From Candidatus Methylophosphatis roskildensis (lineage in GTDB: Bacteria; Pseudomonadota; Gammaproteobacteria; Burkholderiales; Rhodocyclaceae), in assembly GCA_016708905.1 (NCBI GenBank), contig JADJEV010000002.1:248001-312000 (forward strand): 64,000 nucleotides of DNA, given 5' to 3'. How positions within the stretch are numbered: the first letter of the stretch is position 1; each line of letters opens with the position of its first letter. The notes beneath the pieces were generated by a model. It was not told the DNA's origin. It worked only from the letters and a program-made list of their open reading frames with translations, and searched no databases. Below, in pieces: positions 6,656 to 14,926 of this stretch. The position numbers and the translations under genes are program-made.

Positions 6656-9272
6656 CTGACCATTAGGCATGCTGGATAAGGAAGATTTATTGCGCTACTC
6701 TGCGCGACATGGTCATCGCCGGCAGAGACTTTAACGATGAAGTCATAGCGCGCATTCGCGCGACGGTGCGCAGCGGCGTTGATCTGACCCGCGGTGCGCT
6801 GGCACGGGTGGTGTGCGGCTGGTTCGACTGGCGGCACGCTGACGGGCGGCCGAAGGAGACCAGCTGCCGCATTGTGCTCAACAAGCTTGAACGGCGTGGG
6901 CTGATCGAGTTGCCAGCGGCGCGCGAGGTGAGTTTCCTCGCGCGCAGGCCGCGGCCAGCCGAGCCCATGCAGTGGCCGCAGATCGAGGCGGGGCTGTCGA
7001 AGCTGGGCCGCATTGAACTGGTGGTGGTCAACGGCGACAAAGCCTTGTCGCGCCAGTGGCGAGCGATGATGCAAGCGCACCACCCGTTGGGCGACGGGCC
7101 GCTGTGCAGGGCGCAGCTGCGCTATTTGATCAGAAGCGAGCAAGGGATTCTGGGCGGCTTGAGTTTTAGCGCGGCGGCATGGCGGCTGGGTATACGCGAT
7201 GAGTGGATCGGTTGGAGCGAGGGCACCCGCGCGGCGCGCTTGGCGCTGATCGTGGGCAACAGTCGATTTCTGATTGTGCCCTCGGTCCAGGTGAAGAATC
7301 TGGCCTCGCACGTGCTGGGCTTGGCCAGCCGCCAGCTCGCCGGCGATTGGCAGCGGCACTATGGCTACAAACCGGTGCTGATCGAGAGTTTTGTGGATAG
7401 CAGCCGCTACCCGGGCGCTTGTTACCGGGCGGCCAACTGGACCGATCTGGGGATGACCCAGGGGCGGGGCCGTCAGGATCGGGCGCGCCAGGGGCAAGTG
7501 GGGCGCAAACAGGTATTCGTCTATCCGCTGCAACGCAACTGGCGCAAACTATTGACCGCGCCGCCCGAGTTGGCGCGCCTGATGCCCTCGGTCCGAGCCA
7601 AGCCCCCGCTTGACTGGGCGGAAGAAGAATTCGGACGCTGCCGGCTCAGTGAGCGGCTCACCCAGCGCTTGATGAGCATGGCGCGTGATTTCTGGGCCCG
7701 ACCCATGGCCAACCTACCCGAAGCGTGTGGGAGCGCGACCAAGATGCAAGCGGCCTATCGTTTTCTGGCCAACGACGACGTGCTGTTCGAGACCTTGTTG
7801 CAGCCGCACTATGCGGCCACCGAGCAGCGCATCAGCGAGTTGGGTGAGGGTTCAGTCGTGCTGGTACCGCAAGACACCACCAGTGTGAACTACACCCAAC
7901 TGAGCATCGAGGGCCTGGGTCCGATCGGCACCACGGCCGACGGTGCGCAGGGCTTGCATTTGCACAGCAGCCTGGCGATGACGGTGCAAGGGGTGCCGCT
8001 GGGCTTTGTCGATGCGCAATGTTGGGCCCGTGATCCGCAGACGTTCGGCAAGAAGGCGCAGCGCCATGCCTTGGCAATTGAACAGAAGGAGAGCTATCGC
8101 TGGCTCAAGAGCTATCAGGCGGTGGCGGCGGTGCAAAGCGCAATCCACAGCTCACTGTGGTCAGTATGGGCGATCGGGAAGCGGACATCTATGAGCTGTT
8201 TGCCCAAGCGGCGATCGAGCCGGCGGGACCGAAGTTACTCATTCGTGCTCAGCACGATCGCCCAAGTGCAAGACGAACAGGCGCGCCTGTTCGAGGCGAT
8301 CCAGAGGCAGCCGATCGCCGGCTATCAAATCGTCAAACTGCCTCGGCAGAAGAATCGTCCAGCGCGCGAGGCCAAACTGGCGATCCGCTTTGCCGCGCTG
8401 ACTTTGTGTGCGCCACAGGACAAGGCGCACCTGAGCGCGCTCGAGATCTGGACGGTGCTGGCCAAAGAAGAGGACACGCTTGAGGGCGTCGAACCCATCG
8501 AATGGCGGCTGCTCACCACGCTCGCCGTGCAGAGCTTCGAGCAGGCGTGCGAGAAAGTGGCCTGGTATACCCAGCGCTGGGGTATCGAGGTGTTTCATCG
8601 CACGCTCAAAAGCGGCTGCCGCATCGAAGATCGCCGGCTCGGTCACGGTGACCGGTTGGAGGCCTGCTTGGCCATCGACATGGTCGTAGCCTGGCGCATC
8701 TATCATATGGTCAAGCTCGGGCGTGAGGTTCCCGAGTTGCCCTGCGATGTCTATTTTGAAGAAGCCGAGTGGAAAGCGCTGGTTGCCTACAGCACGAAGA
8801 ATCCCGTGCCGCCTGAACAGGCGCTCAGCCTGCGCGAAGCCATCCGCATGGTGGCCAAGATAGGCGGTTTCCTGGGGCGTAAGTCCGATGGTGAACCCGG
8901 CACAGAGACTCTTTGGCGTGGCTTACAACACCTGGATCTCATGACGGATGTCTGGCGCGTGATGGCCAGTGGCCCATGAACCACAACTGTGCTGCCAATC
9001 GAACGGCAGACCAAGAGGTGCTCGATTAGCTGCCCGTCAGTGCTCACCAATACCACTTCGCACGCCAAGCACTGGCCCCGCGAGCGGTTGATCACAAGCG
9101 CTCGATTCTCGCCGCCGCCGCTCCAATCGGCACGGCCGTACGTGCCTCAAGACACGACTCGCCCGTCTGGCAGGGGTCTGTTCGACCATCCATTCGGAAT
9201 CTCTCGCGAAAACGTCAGGGCGATGCCGCTTGGGCGAAAGAATACACCGAGTCCAGCGTGCGCAAAAGTCAG
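6656..9272 (+). mobile_element. IS4-family (Tn5-like) insertion sequence carrying a DUF4338-transposase fusion, inside the group II intron
   Basis: The element is 2617 bp. Both ends begin ctgac, and the first 21 bases of the terminal inverted repeats (left ctgaccattaggcatgctgg, right complement ctgacttttgcgcacgctgg) match in 16 positions. It is flanked by an exact 9-bp duplication, gatcctgac. The single gene spans 6709-8979. The stretch 8980-9272 holds no gene that I can support. The insertion lies near the end of the intron maturase gene. Confidence 0.9.
6709..8979 (+). CDS. IS4-family transposase with N-terminal DUF4338 (DruA-like) domain; two compensating frameshifts
   Basis: This 756-codon frame has two parts. 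Residues 1 to about 290 match DUF4338, the domain of the Druantia protein DruA: DGRPKETSCRIVLNKLERRG, FSAAAWRLGIRDEWIGWS, NSRFLIVPSVQVKNLASHVL and GRGRQDRARQG. Residues from about 310 on are a Tn5-like transposase with the first catalytic Asp in VPQDTTSVNY (residue 389) and the Glu in WGIEVFHRTLKSG (residue 627). The middle catalytic motif, GDREADIYELF, is present but in another frame (about 8142-8260): a one-base loss near 8135-8140 and a one-base gain near 8255-8262 leave about 40 residues garbled. As written, the enzyme lacks its second Asp and should be inactive unless these are sequencing errors. Confidence 0.85.
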   Translation: MVIAGRDFNDEVIARIRATVRSGVDLTRGALARVVCGWFDWRHADGRPKETSCRIVLNKLERRGLIELPAAREVSFLARRPRPAEPMQWPQIEAGLSKLGRIELVVVNGDKALSRQWRAMMQAHHPLGDGPLCRAQLRYLIRSEQGILGGLSFSAAAWRLGIRDEWIGWSEGTRAARLALIVGNSRFLIVPSVQVKNLASHVLGLASRQLAGDWQRHYGYKPVLIESFVDSSRYPGACYRAANWTDLGMTQGRGRQDRARQGQVGRKQVFVYPLQRNWRKLLTAPPELARLMPSVRAKPPLDWAEEEFGRCRLSERLTQRLMSMARDFWARPMANLPEACGSATKMQAAYRFLANDDVLFETLLQPHYAATEQRISELGEGSVVLVPQDTTSVNYTQLSIEGLGPIGTTADGAQGLHLHSSLAMTVQGVPLGFVDAQCWARDPQTFGKKAQRHALAIEQKESYRWLKSYQAVAAVQSAIHSSLWSVWAIGKRTSMSCLPKRRSSRRDRSYSFVLSTIAQVQDEQARLFEAIQRQPIAGYQIVKLPRQKNRPAREAKLAIRFAALTLCAPQDKAHLSALEIWTVLAKEEDTLEGVEPIEWRLLTTLAVQSFEQACEKVAWYTQRWGIEVFHRTLKSGCRIEDRRLGHGDRLEACLAIDMVVAWRIYHMVKLGREVPELPCDVYFEEAEWKALVAYSTKNPVPPEQALSLREAIRMVAKIGGFLGRKSDGEPGTETLWRGLQHLDLMTDVWRVMASGP

Positions 9273-9281
9273 GATCCTGAC
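9273..9281. repeat. Target-site duplication, right copy (gatcctgac)
   Basis: This is an exact copy of 6647-6655. Keeping one copy and deleting 6656-9281 restores the maturase reading frame. Confidence 0.9.
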
Positions 9282-9417
9282 GGGGGTCAGCGGCAAAAGA
9301 TTCTGGCACCTGTCACGGTCAATGGCGACGCAAACCGGGATGACGAATGATTGGTTGAAGCAACAGGGTTTGGTGAGTATCCGCGACCTCTGGATGAAGG
9401 CCCACGGCTACACTTGA
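9282..9417 (+). pseudogene. ltrA: Group II intron maturase, C-terminal fragment
   Basis: This is the last 44 residues of the intron-encoded protein, cut off from the rest by the IS4-family element. It contains FWHLSRSMATQTGMTNDWL and ends IRDLWMKAHGYT, the conserved tail of many bacterial group II intron maturases. It continues in frame from codon 406 of the upstream part (A-I-L-T then G-V-S-G). The stop at 9415-9417 is followed immediately by the intron's 3' RNA domains. It has no start codon of its own. Confidence 0.9.
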
Positions 9418-9440
9418 GGCGTCATGTGCGTCCTGTTCAT

Positions 9441-9511
9441 GAACCGCCCACTGCGGACCCGCACGGTGGGTGGTGTGGGGAGGACCGGTTAGACGCCGGT
9501 CCTTACCCGAT
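9441..9511 (+). ncRNA. Group II intron domains V and VI
   Basis: Domain V is a hairpin: gaaccgcccac (from 9441) pairs with gtgggtggt, capped by a tgcgg/ccgca inner stem. Domain VI is the stem aggaccgg/ccggtcct (9480-9502), followed by ttacccgat, where the unpaired A near the end is the likely branch point. The intron ends at 9511. These are the catalytic and branching domains of the ribozyme and they look intact. Confidence 0.8.
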
Positions 9512-9596
9512 TAGGCGCCCGCACCCGGAGGCTCATCTTGTGCCAATGGGGAGTGCGCACTGACAGCAGGCGAGATAGGCAACTGTAGCGGCTAGA
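9512..9596 (-). other. 3' tail of cassette 1 between the intron and the IS1634-family element
   Basis: Bases 9512-9516 (taggc) complete the attC-F core. The rest, up to the duplication gctaga (9591-9596), is the non-coding tail of cassette 1, which resumes at 11546 on the far side of the IS1634-family element. Confidence 0.65.
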
Positions 9597-11539
9597 CCGA
9601 ACTTTGACCCCCTGATCCGGCCGTAGCCCAGTATTGATGCGGGTTTCGGCCTTTTTATGGCCTCGATATGTACCCATGTAATATAGGCAGATTGTGTTGA
9701 TTTTTGCCACTGAATCGGTTATATTCGATGTCCATGTATATCGAGTCAGTCCCCAACCGCAACTCGCCCCCGCGGTCCTGCTTCGCGAGTCGTACCGAGA
9801 CGACGGCAAGGTGCGCAAGCGCACCCTGGCCAACCTGTCCTGCCTGTCCGCCGATGTGATCGAGGGCCTGAAGGTTTTGCTGCGCGGCGGTGTCGCCGTG
9901 CCCAGTGCCGAGTCGGTCTTCAGCGTCGAGCGCAGCCTGCCCCACGGCCATGTCGCGGCGGTGCTCGGCGCCGCCCGTGGCTCGGGTTCGAGCGTGTGGT
10001 TCGCTTCGGCCCCGCAGGACCTGCAGCCGGTGTTGCAGGCCATGTTGGTGGCGCGTGTGCTCGAGCCGGCCTCCAAGCTGGCCACGCACCGCATGCTGCA
10101 GGAGGACACGGCCACCTCGTCGCTGGGGCGGGTGCTGGGGGTGGGCCAATGCAGCGCCGATGACTTGTACCGGGCGCTGGACTGGTTGCACGACGCTCAA
10201 GGGGACATTGAGCGGCGGCTGGCGCGCCAGCATCTGCGGGGCAGCACCCTGGTGCTGTACGACCTCACCTCGACCTGGCTGACTGGGCGTTGTTGCGAGC
10301 TGGCCGCGCGTGGGCATTCGCGCGATGGCAAGCGCGACGATCCACAGATCGTCTTCGGGCTGGTGTACGGCCGAAGGTTGTCCGATCTCGGTGGAGGTGT
10401 TCAAGGGCAACACGGCCGACCCGGCCACGGTGGCGGCTCAGGTGACCAAGCTCAAGGAGCGCTTCGGCATCGAGCGCATCGCCTGGGTGGGGGACCGGGG
10501 CATGCTGACTTCGGCTCGCATCGAGCAGGTGCTCAAGCCCCAGGGCATGGACTGGGTCAGCAGCTTGCGCGCGCCGCAGATCGCGCAGCTTGCCGCCGAG
10601 CATGGGCCGTTTCAGCCCTCGCTGTTTGACGAGCGCAATCTGCTGGAACTCACGAGCCAGCACTTCCCCGATGAGCGGCTGGTGGTGTGCCGCAACCCCT
10701 TGCTGGCCGAGGAGCGTGCGCGCAAGCGCCTGGAACTGCTGGCAGCCACCGAGGCCGATCTGGCCAAGATTGCCGCGGCCACGCAGCGCGCGCGCAACCC
10801 GCTGCGTGGCGAGCAGGCCATTGCGCTGCGCGTGGGGCGCGTCATCGGGCGCTTCCACATGGCCAAGCATTTGGCGCTGACGATCACCGACACGACCCTG
10901 GCCTGGGCCCGCAGGCACGAGGCCATCGCCGCCGAGGCCGCGCTGGACGGGCTGTACGTGATTCGCACCAGCCTGCCCAAGGACAAGCTCGATGCGCCCG
11001 ATGCAGTGGCCGCCTACAAGAGTCTGGCCCAGGTGGAGCGGGCCTTCCGTTCGATGAAGACGGTGGACCTGAACGTGCGCCCGGTCTTCCACTACAGCGA
11101 GCAGCGCGTACGCGCGCATGTGTTCCTGTGCATGCTGGCGTACTACGTCGAGTGGCACATGCGCGCGCGCCTGAAGCCCATGCTGTTCGACGACGAATAC
11201 CTCGACGAGGCCAGCGCCAGCCGCGCCTCACCCGTGATCAAGGCCGTTCGATCCAAGCAGGCCAAGGCCAAGGACGCGAGCAAACTCGCCGAAGATGGAC
11301 TGCCTTTGCACAGCTTCAGGACACTGCTCAAGGACCTGGGCACCTTGACCTACAACATCACCCACACCGCGCTCAACCCCGAGGCCAAGATCACCCTCAC
11401 GACTCGCCCCACGCCGATACAGGCCAAAGCCTTCAAACTGCTCGGGCTCAATCCCGCCTGTACCCAGTAGGCAAACCCCGCAGATCGATAAAGATTAATG
11501 CGGACGCGGTGTTACGTTCAGGGGGCTGTCAAAGTTCGG
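9597..11539 (+). mobile_element. IS1634-family insertion sequence
   Basis: The element is 1943 bp. The inverted ends read ccgaactttgaccccctga on the left and ccgaactttgacagccccctga as the right complement. It is flanked by an exact 6-bp duplication, gctaga (9591-9596 and 11540-11545). It lies in the tail of integron cassette 1, a few bases beyond the stop codon of the cassette gene. It carries one transposase gene with two frameshifts. Confidence 0.85.
9734..11470 (+). pseudogene. IS1634-family transposase with two frameshifts
   Basis: The ATG at 9734 gives the family-typical start MYIESVPNRNSPP. The frame then shifts at about 9770, where a base seems missing after the run of C. The long middle segment (LLRESYRDDGKVRKRTLANL, then LYDLTSTWL) continues to about 10365, where one extra base shifts the frame back. 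The rest runs to 11470 and includes GDRGMLTSARIEQVL, QVERAFRSMKTVDLNVRPVF and AYYVEWHMRARLKPMLF, which carry the usual DDE-type catalytic motifs. The two shifts cancel, so the original frame is restored. Either the gene is dead or the two indels are sequencing errors. Confidence 0.85.
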
Positions 11540-11550
11540 GCTAGAACGGC

Positions 11551-11573
11551 TACGGTGAGCCAGCAGAAGATAA
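11551..11573 (-). pseudogene. Cassette 1 gene, last seven codons and stop (separated by IS21 element)
   Basis: Across the IS21-family insertion, keeping one copy of the 6-bp duplication, the cassette-1 frame continues as S-A-G-S-P and ends at a TAG at 11551-11553. This places the native C-terminus between the IS21-family and IS1634-family elements. Confidence 0.65.
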
Positions 11574-11718
11574 CCCCGGCGGCCACCCAAACTCCTCCAC
11601 TTGTGGCCACTTGAAAATCCCCCACCCAGGTGCATGCCGATGACCTAATTGTCGGCAATGTTGGTGGTGGCGCGGACAGGACATCATCGCCCCTCGATTC
11701 CAACGGGGGGTAGAGGAG

Positions 11719-13398
11719 GTGAATGTCTTGAAGCCGCATCAGAAGAGCACGGTCGTAACGCTGCTGCAGAACGGGGTCTCGCAGCGCGAGATCTGGCGCA
11801 AGACGGGGATCGATCGTAAGACGATCCGCAAGCTTGCCCAGGAGACCGAAGCCGAGGCAAATTCCCCCATGGCCACCGGCTCGCCCGGGCTGGCCGTTCA
11901 AATTCCTCCACCCTGGCCACCGGCGCTGGCGCCCGATCCATCCCCGCTGCGGCTACCTGCGCACGCCCGTTCAGCCTGCGAGCCGCACCGGGCATGGATC
12001 GAGGCGCAGGTGCGTTTGGGTCGCAACGCCATGGCGATCTACCAGGATCTGGTGGATCGCTTTGGCTTCGAGGGCCGCTACAACAGCGTCAAGCGCTTCT
12101 GCCGGGCGCTGCGCACCCAGGCGCCGGAGCAATTCGACCGGCTGGAGTTCCTGCCCGGGGAAGAGGCACAGGTCGACTACGGCGAGGGCGCGCCCACGCT
12201 TCATCCGAGCGGCCGGTATCGCAAACCGCGGCTGTTCGTGATGACGCTTCGCTACTCGCGCCGCTCGTATCGGCAGGTGGTGTGGAAGTCGAGCAGCCAG
12301 GTGTGGGCGTGGCTTCACGAGCAGGCCTTCCGCTACTTCGGCGGTTGCTGCCAGTACGTGGTGCTCGATAACCTGAAAGAGGGCGTCATCCGCCCGGACA
12401 TCTACGAGCCGCAACTGAACCGCCTGTACGCGGCGATGCTCGCCCATTACGCGGTCGTGGCCGATCCGGCCCGCGTTCGTGATCCGAACCGAAAAGGGTC
12501 CGTGGAAAACGCGATCCAGCACACCCAGGCCACGGCTCTGGCGGGGCGGCGCTTCGAATCGATCGAGGCGCAAAACGCCTTTCTCATGCATTGGGAAGAG
12601 AAGTGGGCGGCCCAGCGCATTCACGGCCGGGCCAAGCGCCAGGTCGAGGAGATGTTCCAGGAGGAGCGCGCCCACCTCAAGGCGTTGCCTATCGAGGGCT
12701 TCCGCTACTTCGAGGAGGGCACGCGCACGGTGCAGGACGACACCACCGTTCAGGTTGACAGCGCCTGGTATGCCGCGCGCCCGGCCCCGATCGGCGCCGA
12801 GGTGTTGGTCCGCCTCTATGAGCACGAGATCGAGATCCGCGACCTGCACACGCTGGCGCTGATCCGCCGCCATACGCGCGCGAGGCGCAAGGGCGCAGTC
12901 GAACTGCCCGATGCCGAGCGCCTGTTCAACCCCTCCCGCCAGACACACCAGATCCTCAAGCGCGCCGAGCACATCGGCCCCCACACCCACGCGCTGTGTC
13001 GCGCGTTGTTCGAGCAACGTGGGCGCGAGGCGCAGAAGAGCATGTGGGGTATCGTGGGGCTGCACCCGCGCTATCCGGCCTGCATCCTGGAGCAGGCAGC
13101 CGCCAGCGCGCTCGCCCGCCACATCCACGCCTACAAGGCCGTGCGCGCGATCGCTGAGCAACTGCTCGCTCAGGCCATCGCCCGGCTCGATGGAACCCAG
13201 CCGGAATTGCCCCTGGGTGACGCTGGCTCGCCGCTCACCCAGCAGCACGAGCTCATCCGTGATCCCGCCGAGTATGCCGCGTTCTTCAACCGCAGTGTCG
13301 GCACGGAGCCGTTGGCGCCCGATACGCCCGCACCCTCACAGGCAACCGAGCGCGTGCAGCCACCGCTGGGCGAACCACAAGCGCAGGACTGCGCATGA
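11719..13398 (+). CDS. istA: IS21-family transposase IstA
   Basis: This 559-residue protein catalyses strand transfer for IS21-type elements. A helix-turn-helix is at residues 13-45 (LLQNGVSQREIWRKTGIDRK). The integrase core has D153 in VDYGEGAP, D217 in VVLDNLKEGV and E263 in RKGSVENAIQ, the expected DDE triad. A basic C-terminal region follows. The start is GTG at 11719, preceded by the strong ribosome-binding site gaggag. The length and residues look intact, so this copy may be active. The partner ATPase istB follows after an unusually long 286-base gap instead of the usual close spacing or overlap. Confidence 0.92.
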   Translation: MNVLKPHQKSTVVTLLQNGVSQREIWRKTGIDRKTIRKLAQETEAEANSPMATGSPGLAVQIPPPWPPALAPDPSPLRLPAHARSACEPHRAWIEAQVRLGRNAMAIYQDLVDRFGFEGRYNSVKRFCRALRTQAPEQFDRLEFLPGEEAQVDYGEGAPTLHPSGRYRKPRLFVMTLRYSRRSYRQVVWKSSSQVWAWLHEQAFRYFGGCCQYVVLDNLKEGVIRPDIYEPQLNRLYAAMLAHYAVVADPARVRDPNRKGSVENAIQHTQATALAGRRFESIEAQNAFLMHWEEKWAAQRIHGRAKRQVEEMFQEERAHLKALPIEGFRYFEEGTRTVQDDTTVQVDSAWYAARPAPIGAEVLVRLYEHEIEIRDLHTLALIRRHTRARRKGAVELPDAERLFNPSRQTHQILKRAEHIGPHTHALCRALFEQRGREAQKSMWGIVGLHPRYPACILEQAAASALARHIHAYKAVRAIAEQLLAQAIARLDGTQPELPLGDAGSPLTQQHELIRDPAEYAAFFNRSVGTEPLAPDTPAPSQATERVQPPLGEPQAQDCA

Positions 13399-13684
13399 GT
13401 ACGCGGTGCACTCGCAACACCTTGGGGGCGCCGCCCCAAACCCCTGCACTCGCCGTAAGGCAGGCCGGCAGGCGAAAGAACTGCCTGCCAACCCGCCAGG
13501 AGCGTATTTCTCCGGTCGCCGTCAAGGGTGCGCTGCGCCGGGCGAGAAAACCCCTCGCCCGCCCTTGACGGAACCGCCGCCACGCCGGGCTCAACGCCGA
13601 CAAACCCGCGGCGTCCAAGCTCAACGCCCGCGCACGCCCAGCACCGATACCACCCATTACCCACCGTCCAGGAGACCCCAAGCC

Positions 13685-14455
13685 ATGAGCATGAGCATGA
13701 TGGAAATCGAAAAAACCCTCAAACAGCTGCGCCTGTCGGGCGTGCGTGCCACCCTGGAGACGCGCCTGATCGAGTCCCAGGCTTCCAGCCTGTCGTTTCT
13801 CGAGACCTTCTCGGCCCTGCTCCAGGATGAGCTGGACCGGCGCCAGTCTCGCCTACTGGAGCGCCGCTACCAGCTCTCCGGGCTCGAGGAGCGCGCTTCG
13901 CTGGCGGAATTCGACTGGGGCTACAACCCCAAGATCCCCAAGCGCACCTGCTTCGAGCTGCATACCCTGAAGTTCATCGCCGAGGGCGACAGCGCACTGC
14001 TGATCGGTCAGCCCGGCACCGGGAAGAGCCACATCGCCAAGGCGATCGCCTATTCGGCGCTGCGCTCGGGGCTGCGCGTGCTCTACGGCGAAGCCGATGA
14101 GCTGCTCGCCAATCTCGCTCAGGGCGCGAGCGCCGACAAGCGCAAGCTGCTCAAGCCCGTCATCGACGCCGACCTGCTGGTGCTCGACGACTTGTTCCTG
14201 GCCCGCCACCTCCCGGCCGAGGCCGCCGACGCCCTGCAATCGATCCTGCACAAGCGCTACAAGCTGCGACGCAGCTCGCTCATCACCTCAAACCGCATCA
14301 TCGAGGATTGGCACAAGTTTCTCGGCGACGCCGCCCTCACCACCGCCATCCTCGACCGCCTCCTGCACCGCAGCGTCCTGCTCGAGTTCCGCGGCAAAAG
14401 CTATCGCCTCAAAGAGGCCGCCAGCCGACTTGCCAAAGCTACCCATCCCGAGTAA
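13685..14455 (+). CDS. istB: IS21-family helper ATPase IstB
   Basis: This 256-residue AAA+ ATPase assembles on target DNA and recruits IstA. Walker A is GQPGTGKSH (residues 108-116). Walker B is LLVLDDLFLA about 60 residues later. A sensor-like SLITSNRIIEDW follows, and the C-terminal LLHRSVLLEFRGKSYRLKEA is typical of IstB. The start is the first of three closely spaced ATG codons (MSMSMMEIEKTLKQL), which follows an aggag-like site. The 286 bases upstream back to istA contain a hairpin (ttgggggcg/cgccccaa) and no gene. The protein appears complete. Confidence 0.92.
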   Translation: MSMSMMEIEKTLKQLRLSGVRATLETRLIESQASSLSFLETFSALLQDELDRRQSRLLERRYQLSGLEERASLAEFDWGYNPKIPKRTCFELHTLKFIAEGDSALLIGQPGTGKSHIAKAIAYSALRSGLRVLYGEADELLANLAQGASADKRKLLKPVIDADLLVLDDLFLARHLPAEAADALQSILHKRYKLRRSSLITSNRIIEDWHKFLGDAALTTAILDRLLHRSVLLEFRGKSYRLKEAASRLAKATHPE

Positions 14456-14540
14456 CAATCCCCACACTCCTGTCCTCGCCCCTGGGGGATTTTGACCTGG
14501 CCACAGGTGGAGGAATTTCAAGTGGCCGCCGGGGAGATAA

Positions 14541-14892
14541 CCATGCTCACCGGTGCTGGAAATGTAAACCTTGCCTGCTTTCTCTCAAAACCCATGTGCG
14601 GCTGATGCATGTGCAAGTCGCCAAGCAACTTCTTCCTTCGAGCGCCGGCACTGAGCCTATCAACGTTGATTCTCGTCATGTGATTCGCGATTAGCCACGC
14701 GAACACCAGCGTAAGTGCAAATATCAGAAGCTGGATCGCCGAGGAGCTTGTGCGGAACGCCGCGTTCGCCGCAAGAGCAATTGCGGTCATGGAAAGGCCG
14801 AACTCCGTCACCATGAGCTGATCGCGATAACGATAGTCCTCGGACATGAGCTTCAACTCTTCGAGCATCAGGTCTTGAGCATCCATAGTCAT
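14541..14892 (-). pseudogene. Cassette 1 gene: small membrane protein, split by IS21 element
   Basis: This is the first cassette of the integron. The ATG at 14892 is 22 bases from the attI core. The remaining ~117 codons give an acidic N-terminus (MTMDAQDLMLEELKLMSEDY), two hydrophobic helices (TEFGLSMTAIALAANAAF and IQLLIFALTLVFAWLIA) and a basic, histidine-containing tail. It is a likely two-helix inner-membrane protein that I do not recognise. The IS21-family element enters after codon 117. Only seven codons plus a stop (11551-11573) were cut off, so the truncated product is nearly full length, although the IS supplies a different end. As the attI-proximal cassette it would be the best expressed one. 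Confidence 0.65.
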
Positions 14893-14914
14893 ACGTGGTT
14901 CTCCTGGTATGGGC

Positions 14915-14921
14915 GCCTAAC
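14915..14921 (-). other. attI core recombination point
   Basis: The - strand reads gttaggc, the conserved crossover core. It lies between the first cassette gene and the intI promoter, at the place where IntI inserts new cassettes. The imperfect spacing and the flanking 11-bp direct repeats (see next entry) fit an attI with accessory integrase-binding repeats. Confidence 0.75.
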
Positions 14922-14926
14922 GTAAA

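Larger units (their letters stand above)
4936..9511 (+). mobile_element. Group II intron, probably class C (attC type), interrupted by an IS4-family element
   Basis: The intron starts with gtgcg (4936) and ends with cccgat (9511), the expected boundaries. Its domain I shows typical blocks: gtgcgcccagcatggg, ggggtggaagtcccct, ctagccgaaggcaaggg and gaggaagccggagtgcaaa. Domains V and VI are at 9441-9511. Without the IS (6656-9272) and one 9-bp duplication, the intron is about 1.95 kb, normal for a group II intron carrying an RT-maturase gene. It lies in an attC core and is oriented opposite to the cassette genes, as described for group IIC-attC introns. The class-C assignment rests mainly on this target site. 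Confidence 0.85.
11574..14534 (+). mobile_element. IS21-family insertion sequence
   Basis: The element is 2961 bp with long inverted ends. The left begins ccccggcggccac and continues with a cctccacttgtggcc block. The right complement begins ccccggcggccac and continues with cctccacctgtggcc. It is flanked by an exact 6-bp duplication, agataa (11568-11573 and 14535-14540). Repeated terminal blocks around tgtggcc are typical of IS21 multiple transposase-binding sites. It encodes IstA and IstB and is inserted in the integron's first cassette gene. Confidence 0.92.

Noticed and set aside
6709..8979. A Druantia anti-phage defence locus
   Set aside because: Although the N-terminal domain is DruA-like, it is fused to a transposase within an element with inverted repeats and a target duplication, and no druB-E genes are nearby.
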